Positions 1-7,114 of a DNA stretch of 21,489 bases are shown in pieces. A model generated the notes under the pieces. It made no database searches and was not told the origin of the DNA. It was given only the letters and a program-made list of their open reading frames with translations. The DNA comes from CAZNGF01 sp964572855 (lineage in GTDB: Bacteria; Bipolaricaulota; Bipolaricaulia; RBG-16-55-9; JAJCYT01). The stretch spans positions 1 to 21,489 of the forward strand of contig CAZNGF010000054.1 in the NCBI GenBank assembly GCA_964572855.1. The letters are read 5' to 3'. Every line of letters begins with the position of its first letter. The stretch's first letter is position 1. Both the position numbers and the translations under genes were made by a program.

Positions 1-184
1 TTATATGCTGATTCAGTATAAGATCCCGTCCTGGCCTTATCCAACGAGCTCAATACTCCCCTCGCTCCCTGATTGAGTACATGCGTATAGATCATCGTTC
101 TGAGAACGAGACGCGCTCGCGGAGGTTGTCTCGCGGTGTCGCCGGACGCAATACTGGCCCGAGACCGACGGAGGAGTGATTGCG
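1..184 (+). other. Leader region upstream of the beta-oxidation genes
   Basis: This is non-coding sequence before the first gene. A TATAGA hexamer at 86-91 could be a -10 box, but no convincing -35 lies 16-18 bp upstream, so the promoter is not settled. A perfect inverted repeat follows it (listed separately). The ribosome binding site GGAGGA at 170-175 stands 9 bases before the ATG at 185. No gene is visible here on either strand. Confidence 0.5.
95..109. promoter_or_regulatory. Candidate operator of the beta-oxidation unit
   Basis: The 15-bp sequence TCGTTCTGAGAACGA is a perfect 7-1-7 inverted repeat. It begins 3 bp after a possible -10 box (86-91) and ends 75 bp before the start codon at 185. 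Fatty-acid degradation genes are commonly controlled by repressors of the TetR (FadR/PfmR) or GntR type that bind such short palindromes near the start of transcription. That this palindrome is such an operator is inference, and no matching regulator gene is adjacent within the window. Confidence 0.45.
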
Positions 185-2578
185 ATGGGTGAACGGATCG
201 AACGCGTCGCCGTGTTGGGCGCCGGGATCATGGGCAGCGGGATCGCAGCCCACCTGGCCAACGCCGGAGCGCGCGTGCTGCTGCTGGACATGGTGCCGCC
301 GGACCTGTCCGCCGAGGAGAAAAGCGACCCCGACGCGCGCAACCGGCTGGCCGCCGCCGGCTTGAAACAGGCGTTGGAAGCCAAGCCCGCCGCCTTCTTT
401 GCAAAGCGGCGCGCGCGGCTCGTCGAGGTCGGCAATTTCGAGGACGATCTCCATCGGCTGGCCGAGTGCGACTGGGTGGTCGAGGCCGTGGTCGAGCGGC
501 TCGACGTCAAGCGCGAGCTGTTCGCGCGCGTGGCCGAGGCCGTGCGGCCCGGCACGCCCGTGACCTCCAACACCTCGGGGCTCTCGGTGGCCGGCATGAG
601 CGAGGGATTGAGCCCGGAATTCCAGAAAACGTTCTTCGTGACCCACTTCTTCAACCCGGCGCGCTACATGCGGCTGCTGGAGATCGTGCCGGGAGAGCGC
701 ACCGATCCGGCCTCGATCGCGCGCGTGGCGGCCTTCTGCGCCCAGCGCCTGGGCAAGGGCGTCGTCCACGCCAAGGACACGCCCAACTTCATCGCCAACC
801 GGGTCGGGACGTTTTCCCTGATGGTGGCGCTCCACCTCATGGTCGAGCACGAGCTCACCATCGACGAGGTGGACGCGATCGTGGGCAAGCCGCTGGGCCG
901 GCCCAAGAGCGCGGCCTTCCGCACGGCCGACCTCGTCGGGCTCGACACGCTGCTGCACGTGGCCCAGAACTGCCACGACAACCTGCCCGACGACGAGAGG
1001 CGCGCCTGGTTCGACCCGCCGGACTTCGTCAACACGATGCGCGAGCGCGGCCTGCTGGGCCAAAAGGCGGGTGCGGGCTTCTACAAGAAGGTCAGCGAGC
1101 CCGAGAAACAGATACTCACGCTCGACTGGACGTCCCTGGAGTACGTCCCGCAGAGCAAGCCGCGCTTCGACTCCGTGGGCGCGGCGCGCGCCGGGGACAC
1201 GCCCGGCGCGCGCGTCAAGCTGCTGGTGGAAGGCGAGGATCGCGCGGCCCGCTTCGCCTGGCGCTGCCTGGGCGAGACGCTGGCCTACGCCGCGCGCCGG
1301 ATCGGCGAGATCGCCGACGACGTCGTCAACGTCGACCGCGCCATGCGCTGGGGCTTCAACTGGGCGCTGGGCCCGTTCGAACTCTGGGACGCGCTCGGCG
1401 TTTCCGACGCGGCCGAGCGCATGCGCGCCGACGGGATCGACGTGCCCGAACGAATCGGCCAGGCCCTCGAAGCCGGCATGACGGGCTTCTACCGCGTTCA
1501 CGACGGCCAGCGGCAGTACTGGGACTTCGCGGGAAACGCCTACCGCCCCGTGCCGCAGGACCCCAAAACGATCGAGGTCGCCCACCTCAAGCGCGAACGC
1601 TCCGAGCGCGTCCTGGCGCGCAACGAGAGCGCCTCCTTGCTCGACCTGGGCGACGGCGTGGCGCTACTGGAGTTCCACGCGACCATGAACGCCATCGACC
1701 AGGGCGTCGTCGAGCTGGCCGAGCAGGCGTGCGAGACGGTCGAGGGCGGCGACTGGCTCGGGCTCGTGGTCGGCAACGACGGGTCGAACTTTTCCGTCGG
1801 CGCCAACCTCTTCCACGTCCTGGGCGAGGCCATGGCCAAAAACTGGGACAACCTGGAGCGGGCCGTGCGCGCCTTCCAGGGCATGACGCAGCGCTTCCGC
1901 TACAGCCCCAAGCCCGTGGTGGCCGCGCCCTTCGGGATGACGCTGGGCGGCGGGGCCGAGGTGGCCATGGGGTGCGCTCGCATCCGCGCGCACGCCGAGC
2001 TCTACATGGGCCTGGTCGAGGCCGGCGTCGGGCTCGTGCCGGCCGGCGGGGGCTGCCTCATGTTGCTGCAGCGCTGCCTGGGCAACGCCCCGGACGATCC
2101 CGACTTCGACGCCTTCCCGGCCATCCGCCGGGCCTTTATGACCATCGGCCTCGGCAGGGTCTCGACCAGCGCCGAGCAAGCGCTCGAGATGTGCTTTCTG
2201 GACCCGCGGGACGGGGTCACGCTCAACCGGGACCACCTGCTGCACGACGCCAAGCAGACCGCCCTGGGCCTGGCGCGCGCCGGCTACCGCCCGCCGCTGC
2301 CCGCGCGGCTGCGCTTGCCGGGCCGGGGCGCATCAGCCACCATCGGGATGACGCTCTACGGCATGAAGGAGGGGCACCAGATCAGCGAGCACGACCTGCT
2401 GATCGGGACCAAGCTGGCGGGCGTGCTCACCGGCGGTGACTGCGCGCCGGCCACGCCGGTGTCCGAAACCCACGTGCTCGACCTGGAGCGGGAGGCGTTT
2501 CTCTCGCTCTGCGGCCAGCAGAAGACGCTGGAGCGCATGAACCACATGATCCAGCACAACAAGCCGTTGCGGAACTGA
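185..2578 (+). CDS. fadN: 3-hydroxyacyl-CoA dehydrogenase / enoyl-CoA hydratase fusion (FadN type)
   Basis: This cytosolic enzyme would carry out the two middle steps of fatty-acid beta-oxidation: hydration of enoyl-CoA and NAD-dependent oxidation of 3-hydroxyacyl-CoA. Of its 797 residues, the N-terminus is a Rossmann NAD fold with GAGIMGSG near residues 12-19. The dehydrogenase motifs NTSGLS, THFFNP and NFIANRVG follow, then the 3HCDH C-terminal domains. The hydratase domain comes last, with LGGGAEVAMGC and EAGVGLVPAGGG carrying the two expected glutamates. The order dehydrogenase-then-hydratase is that of Bacillus FadN, the reverse of E. coli FadB. The ATG at 185 is preferred because the in-frame GTG at 176 abuts the Shine-Dalgarno. 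The thiolase gene begins 11 nt after the stop, so the two are almost certainly co-transcribed. Confidence 0.93.
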   Translation: MGERIERVAVLGAGIMGSGIAAHLANAGARVLLLDMVPPDLSAEEKSDPDARNRLAAAGLKQALEAKPAAFFAKRRARLVEVGNFEDDLHRLAECDWVVEAVVERLDVKRELFARVAEAVRPGTPVTSNTSGLSVAGMSEGLSPEFQKTFFVTHFFNPARYMRLLEIVPGERTDPASIARVAAFCAQRLGKGVVHAKDTPNFIANRVGTFSLMVALHLMVEHELTIDEVDAIVGKPLGRPKSAAFRTADLVGLDTLLHVAQNCHDNLPDDERRAWFDPPDFVNTMRERGLLGQKAGAGFYKKVSEPEKQILTLDWTSLEYVPQSKPRFDSVGAARAGDTPGARVKLLVEGEDRAARFAWRCLGETLAYAARRIGEIADDVVNVDRAMRWGFNWALGPFELWDALGVSDAAERMRADGIDVPERIGQALEAGMTGFYRVHDGQRQYWDFAGNAYRPVPQDPKTIEVAHLKRERSERVLARNESASLLDLGDGVALLEFHATMNAIDQGVVELAEQACETVEGGDWLGLVVGNDGSNFSVGANLFHVLGEAMAKNWDNLERAVRAFQGMTQRFRYSPKPVVAAPFGMTLGGGAEVAMGCARIRAHAELYMGLVEAGVGLVPAGGGCLMLLQRCLGNAPDDPDFDAFPAIRRAFMTIGLGRVSTSAEQALEMCFLDPRDGVTLNRDHLLHDAKQTALGLARAGYRPPLPARLRLPGRGASATIGMTLYGMKEGHQISEHDLLIGTKLAGVLTGGDCAPATPVSETHVLDLEREAFLSLCGQQKTLERMNHMIQHNKPLRN

Positions 2579-2589
2579 GGGAGGAAACC

Positions 2590-3777
<1,188 letters not shown>

Positions 3778-3789
3778 ATCGTTCACGCA

Positions 3790-3818
3790 TTGATCGGCAC
3801 ATGGGTGGCACCTATCCT
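3790..3818 (+). promoter_or_regulatory. Promoter candidate for the Moco-sulfurase-like gene
   Basis: TTGATC at 3790-3795 and TATCCT at 3813-3818 are separated by exactly 17 bp. Each matches four of six bases of the sigma-70 consensus. The site lies between the thiolase stop and the next start at 3851, which suggests that the following pair can be transcribed independently of the beta-oxidation genes. Confidence 0.45.
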
Positions 3819-3850
3819 GGGGGGACAGACTGCACGGACGGGGAAGTGAT

Positions 3851-5374
3851 ATGATGAGCCCGACGGAGGACATCAACTGTAGCGGCGAGCGGGCGTACGC
3901 GCCCGCGAACCAGCGGGATGAGTTCGAGCGGTTCGTTTGCGCCCATCCGTTTTACGAAAACCCGCTCCTGGACGAGTGGCGCGCCAGCGAATACGCACGC
4001 CTCGACGCACAAGGCCAAGTCTATCTGGACTATACCGGCGGCAGCCTCTACGGACAGTCGCAGTTGGACCAGCACTTCGCGCTGCTGCGCGCGGGCGTGT
4101 TCGGCAACCCGCACTCGGCCAACCCGACCTCGCTGGCCACCACCGAGCTGCTGGAGGAGACGCGTCAGCACGTGCTGGACTACTTCAACGCGCCCGCGGA
4201 CGAGTACGCGCTCGTGTTCACGGCCAACGCCAGCGGCGCGCTCAAGCTGGTGGGCGAGTCGTATCCCTTTGAGCCCGATGGGCAATACCTGCTCACCTTC
4301 GACAACCACAACTCGGTCAACGGGATCCGCGAGTTCGCGGCGGCGCGCGGCGCCGACGTGCGCTACGCGCCCCTGACGTTGCCCGAGCTGCGCATCGACG
4401 AGGCCGCCCTCGAGCGCGCGCTCGACGGGGCAGACCGTGAGCGTTCCAACCTGTTTGCCTTCCCGGCGCAGTCGAACTTCTCGGGCGTCAAGCATTCGTT
4501 GGACTGGATCGCGCGGGCGCGGGCGCGCGGCTGGGACGTCTTATTGGACGCGGCCGCCTTCGCCCCGACCAACCGGCTGGACCTGAGCGCCACGCGGCCC
4601 GACTTCGTGGCGCTCTCGTTCTACAAGATGTTCGGCTACCCCACGGGCGTGGGCGCGCTGCTGGCCCGCAAGGAGGCGCTGGCCAAGCTGCGGCGTCCGT
4701 GGTTTGCCGGCGGCACGGTCAACTTCGCCAGCGTCCAGGCCCGTGGCCACCTGCTGGCCTCCGAGGAAGCCGGCTTCGAGGACGGCACGCTCAACTACCT
4801 CGTGATCCCGGCGGTCAAGCTCGGCCTGCAACACCTGGAGCGGGTCGGCGCCGAGGGCGTCGGCGCCCGCGTCGAGAGCCTGACGGGCTGGATGTTGGAG
4901 CAACTGCTCGCGCTGCGGCACGCCAACGGCAAACCCATGGTGCGGCTCTACGGGCCGGCGGACACGCGCGCGCGCGGCGGGACGATCACGCTCAACCTCT
5001 ACGACCCCCAAGGGCGCCTTCTCGACTACCGCCGGGTCGAGGAGCTGGCCAACGAGGCGGGCATCTCGATCCGCACCGGCTGCTTCTGCAACCCCGGCGC
5101 CGGTGAGCTGGCCGAGGGGCTCACCGAGGCCGACATGCGCCTGGGGCTGCGGGGCGACGCCCACATGAACCTGCCGCGCTTTCTGGAGATCATCCAGCAC
5201 GCGGGGAACAAGAGCGCCGGGGCCATCCGGGTCTCGCTCGGGATCGCCTCCAACTTCGCGGATGCCTACCGCTTCCTGGGCTTCGCATCGGGCTTCCGCG
5301 ACCAGACCAACCTCGCGCTGGGCCAGGCCCGCTTCAACATCGAGGGCTGCCGCGCGCGGCGGGACGCGGCTTGA
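3851..5374 (+). CDS. Class V aminotransferase, molybdenum-cofactor-sulfurase-like NifS domain
   Basis: This is a PLP enzyme of the cysteine-desulfurase fold. Its closest visible motifs are those of the NifS-like half of eukaryotic Moco sulfurase (MOCOS/ABA3), which takes sulfur from cysteine and hands it to the molybdenum cofactor of xanthine/aldehyde-oxidase enzymes. The PLP lysine is probably K259 in SFYKMFGYP, and the sulfur-carrying loop is RTGCFCNPGAGE with C411 and C413. The protein has 507 residues and stops after the NifS-like domain, so the MOSC domain of full-length Moco sulfurases is absent. GGGGAAG precedes the start, where two ATG codons are adjacent. The HAD gene starts 7 nt after the stop. 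A plain cysteine desulfurase or a selenocysteine lyase cannot be excluded. Confidence 0.75.
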   Translation: MMSPTEDINCSGERAYAPANQRDEFERFVCAHPFYENPLLDEWRASEYARLDAQGQVYLDYTGGSLYGQSQLDQHFALLRAGVFGNPHSANPTSLATTELLEETRQHVLDYFNAPADEYALVFTANASGALKLVGESYPFEPDGQYLLTFDNHNSVNGIREFAAARGADVRYAPLTLPELRIDEAALERALDGADRERSNLFAFPAQSNFSGVKHSLDWIARARARGWDVLLDAAAFAPTNRLDLSATRPDFVALSFYKMFGYPTGVGALLARKEALAKLRRPWFAGGTVNFASVQARGHLLASEEAGFEDGTLNYLVIPAVKLGLQHLERVGAEGVGARVESLTGWMLEQLLALRHANGKPMVRLYGPADTRARGGTITLNLYDPQGRLLDYRRVEELANEAGISIRTGCFCNPGAGELAEGLTEADMRLGLRGDAHMNLPRFLEIIQHAGNKSAGAIRVSLGIASNFADAYRFLGFASGFRDQTNLALGQARFNIEGCRARRDAA

Positions 5375-5381
5375 CGAAGGC

Positions 5382-6086
5382 ATGATCACGACCATCGCCT
5401 TCGACGCCGACGACACGCTCTGGCACAACGAGCACCTCTACACCATGACCCAGGAGCAGTTCAAGGGGCTCCTGGCCGCTGAGGACGTGTCGGCCGACGC
5501 GATCGACCAGAAGCTGTTCGAGACCGAGACGCGCAACCTGGCCCACTTCGGCTACGGCATCAAGGGGTTTGCGCTCTCGATGATCGAGACGGCCGTCGAG
5601 CTCACCGAGGGCAAGGTGGCCGGCCACGTCATCGGGCGGATCATCGAGTTTGCCAAGGCCATGAAGGCCGCGCCGGTCCAGTTGCTCCCCGGCGTGGCGC
5701 AAACGGTTCAAGCGCTCTCGCAGGCCTACACGCTGGCCGTGATCACCAAGGGCGACCTGTTCGACCAGGAAACCAAGATCGCCCATTCCGGCCTGGGCGA
5801 CTTCTTCGCCTACGTGGAGGTCGTCAGCGACAAAACGCGCGACGTGTACGCCTCCATTTGGGAGAAGTGGGGCGTTGAACCTGCTTCGGTGCTCATGGTC
5901 GGCAACTCGCCGCGCTCGGACGTGTTGCCCGCGCTGGCCAGCGGCGCGGCCGCCGTCCACATCCCCTACGAGACGATCTGGGCGCACGAGACCGTTCACG
6001 AGGACGAGCTGGACGGGTACGCCTACCACACGCTGACTTCGATCGGCGAACTGCCGGGCTTGTTGGAGACGCTGGCCGCGCGCTAA
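5382..6086 (+). CDS. HAD-superfamily hydrolase (phosphatase)
   Basis: This 234-residue protein has all four HAD motifs. Motif I is FDADDTLWHNE, with the nucleophilic aspartate near residue 8. Motif II is VITKGD, motif III is probably the lysine of SDKTRDVY, and motif IV is VGNSPRSDV. The insertion after motif I is helical, as in YjjG- or PhnX-like subfamily I enzymes, which are soluble phosphatases of small phosphorylated metabolites. The substrate is not deducible. The ATG at 5382 is chosen because it begins directly before the conserved beta strand. GAAGG lies only 1 nt upstream of it, so translation probably depends on coupling to the gene ending 7 nt earlier. Confidence 0.85.
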   Translation: MITTIAFDADDTLWHNEHLYTMTQEQFKGLLAAEDVSADAIDQKLFETETRNLAHFGYGIKGFALSMIETAVELTEGKVAGHVIGRIIEFAKAMKAAPVQLLPGVAQTVQALSQAYTLAVITKGDLFDQETKIAHSGLGDFFAYVEVVSDKTRDVYASIWEKWGVEPASVLMVGNSPRSDVLPALASGAAAVHIPYETIWAHETVHEDELDGYAYHTLTSIGELPGLLETLAAR

Positions 6087-6134
6087 GCTCCCGCAGTGCA
6101 CCAAGCATTCCAGCGGTCGGGCTCGATGCAGGCC

Positions 6135-6204
6135 TGCCCGGGCTGCGAGCGCGGAGGCCACGAACCGAGCCCGCTTCTGCAAGGGCTGCGGCGCACGCCT
6201 TTGA
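6135..6204 (+). pseudogene. Frameshifted zinc-ribbon fragment
   Basis: In the gap between the HAD gene and cytidine deaminase, one frame reads CPGC (6135-6146). A second frame, shifted by one base, reads NRARFCKGCGARL and a stop (6166-6204). Removing a single base from the GGAGG run near 6152-6156 joins them into CPGC...FCKGCGARL, the usual layout of the small bacterial zinc-ribbon C-x2-C...FCxxCG. I read this as the decayed end of a small zinc-ribbon protein, or a sequencing indel. No start or ribosome binding site was found. Confidence 0.4.
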
Positions 6205-6262
6205 AGCCGACACACAGGATTTGGATCAACGATCGATTGCCCCGGCTGCACCGGTCCGAGCG

Positions 6263-6661
6263 TTAGGGCTTGGCGAGATGGTCGGGCAAAAACGCCTGCG
6301 GCAGCAGGTCGGCCAGCGTGTCGACCACGTAGTCGCCCGACGGGTTGCCGCGCACCAGCGGCAACGCGGGCGCGAACTCGGCCAGCACCTGACGACACGC
6401 CCCGCAGGGCCGGCAGTGCTCGGACCCGCAGGCGATCGCGATTTTGACGAACGCCGCCTCCCCCTCGCTCACGGCCTTGAAGACGGCCACGCGCTCGGCG
6501 CAGATCGACAACCCGTAGGAGGCGTTTTCGATATTGGCGCCCAGATAAACTTGGCCGCTATTGGTCAACAGCGCCGCGCCCACCGGGTAGTTGGAGTACG
6601 GCGCGTAGGCGTGCGCCCTGGCCTCAATCGCCCGCTGCAGCAGCGCTTCGTCACTGATCAT
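6263..6661 (-). CDS. cdd: Cytidine deaminase
   Basis: This enzyme of pyrimidine salvage would deaminate cytidine and deoxycytidine to uridine and deoxyuridine in the cytosol. The 132-residue product is the short, homotetrameric form. It has the zinc ligands and catalytic glutamate in CAERVAV (C54, E56) and PCGACRQ (C86, C89). PYSNYPVGAAL and GANIENASYGLSICAE are the typical substrate-site motifs. The ATG at 6661 is chosen over the in-frame GTG at 6667 because AAGGAG stands 5-6 nt before it and would overlap the GTG. It is convergent with the HAD gene, so it is a unit of its own. Confidence 0.95.
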   Translation of the reverse strand: MISDEALLQRAIEARAHAYAPYSNYPVGAALLTNSGQVYLGANIENASYGLSICAERVAVFKAVSEGEAAFVKIAIACGSEHCRPCGACRQVLAEFAPALPLVRGNPSGDYVVDTLADLLPQAFLPDHLAKP

Positions 6662-6690
6662 GCCCACTCCTTTGCGTGTCGGGGCCGGGC

Positions 6691-6719
6691 ATTATAGGGG
6701 ACGCGCGATGCGGAGCCAA
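6691..6719 (-). promoter_or_regulatory. Promoter of cytidine deaminase
   Basis: On the minus strand TTGGCT (6714-6719) and a perfect TATAAT (6691-6696) are spaced by 17 bp. Transcription would start near 6684, about 23 nt before the cdd start codon. This is one of the clearest promoters in the window. Confidence 0.7.
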
Positions 6720-6735
6720 GCGGCCGGGTTTGGCC

Positions 6736-6775
6736 CCCTCTCCCTTGACGGGAGAGGGATGGGGTGAGGGTGAAG
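6736..6775. repeat. REP-like palindrome (CCCTCTCCC family)
   Basis: CCCTCTCCC (6736-6744) and GGGAGAGGG (6750-6758) form a perfect 9-bp stem with a 5-nt loop, followed by the conserved tail ATGGGGTGAGGGTGAAG. Hairpins with this CCCTCTCCC/GGGAGAGGG core and GGGTGAGGG tail are scattered in intergenic regions of many bacterial genomes. Two diverged relatives lie at 18609-18694. No associated transposase is present. Confidence 0.75.
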
Positions 6776-6840
6776 TCGTTTCGTTGTCCGCTCATATCCC
6801 GTTCATCCCGGCCTTTCATGCCAAACCTCGTACATTCTGT

Positions 6841-6942
6841 CGTAGGGGCACGATTCATCGTGCCCGCGGCTACACGCCCCGGTCTTGGTCGCGCCAATGA
6901 ACCGGGCGTGTCCCCGCGGGTCCCATGAATGGGACCCCTACG
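6841..6942. repeat. Composite inverted repeat, MITE-like (GTAGGGG ends)
   Basis: This 102-bp stretch is a large imperfect palindrome. Both ends read CGTAGGGG inward, and each end carries its own hairpin: GGGCACGA/TCGTGCCC at 6846-6865 and GGGTCCCAT/ATGGGACCC at 6918-6937. Inside, ACACGCCC (6872-6879) pairs with GGGCGTGT (6904-6911). The two end hairpins share outer bases and the loop core ATTCAT but have different, internally complementary stems. Single hairpins of the same kind occur at 17783-17806 and 21396-21427. There is no coding capacity, so it would be a non-autonomous or structural repeat. Confidence 0.7.
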
Positions 6943-7057
6943 GGGTGAGAGCGCGCATCCGGCTTTGCCCGCAGGACGACGCGATCAAACGGGAACCGTA
7001 TCACACGAGAGGAGACGGGCAATTGTCCTGTGATGCTTGGGTTGCGGCAAGTTAGAA
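6943..7057. other. Intergenic sequence, nothing recognised
   Basis: Between the composite repeat and the terminator of the metalloprotease gene I see no gene, promoter or further repeat. The whole gap between cdd and the metalloprotease (6662-7114) is occupied only by the cdd promoter, the two repeat elements and the terminator. Confidence 0.5.
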
Positions 7058-7086
7058 GGAGGCGCCCGCCGCCGGCGGGCGCCTCC
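7058..7086 (-). terminator. Terminator of the metalloprotease gene
   Basis: A perfect 13-bp GC-rich stem (7058-7070 with 7074-7086, 3-nt loop) begins 28 bp after the stop codon on the minus strand. The following minus-strand sequence TTCTAAC is only moderately T-rich. The stem is strong enough for an intrinsic terminator or an RNA 3' end protector. Confidence 0.7.
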
Positions 7087-7114
7087 CACTCAAGCCTCAG
7101 CTTGTACGGTTTCC

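Noticed and set aside
176..184. GTG at 176 as start of the FadN-like gene
   Set aside because: It lies directly at the end of the GGAGGA ribosome binding site, leaving no spacing; the ATG at 185 is correctly placed and begins the conserved sequence.
37..654. Minus-strand frame running into the left leader region
   Set aside because: Low-complexity S/R/A/T composition, mostly antisense to the Rossmann domain; not a plausible gene.
92..1585. 497-codon open frame on the minus strand opposite the FadN-like gene
   Set aside because: It is rich in R, A, G, H and V without domain logic, has no ribosome binding site and mirrors the coding strand. It is a GC-rich shadow of the real gene.
466..2439. 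657-codon plus-strand frame inside the FadN-like gene
   Set aside because: It is composed mainly of R, A, G and P and overlaps a gene with all catalytic motifs; shadow frame.
6736..6942. Possible CRISPR array from the repeated GC palindromes
   Set aside because: The repeats differ in sequence, occur once or twice only, and are not separated by regular spacers; they are REP/MITE-like.
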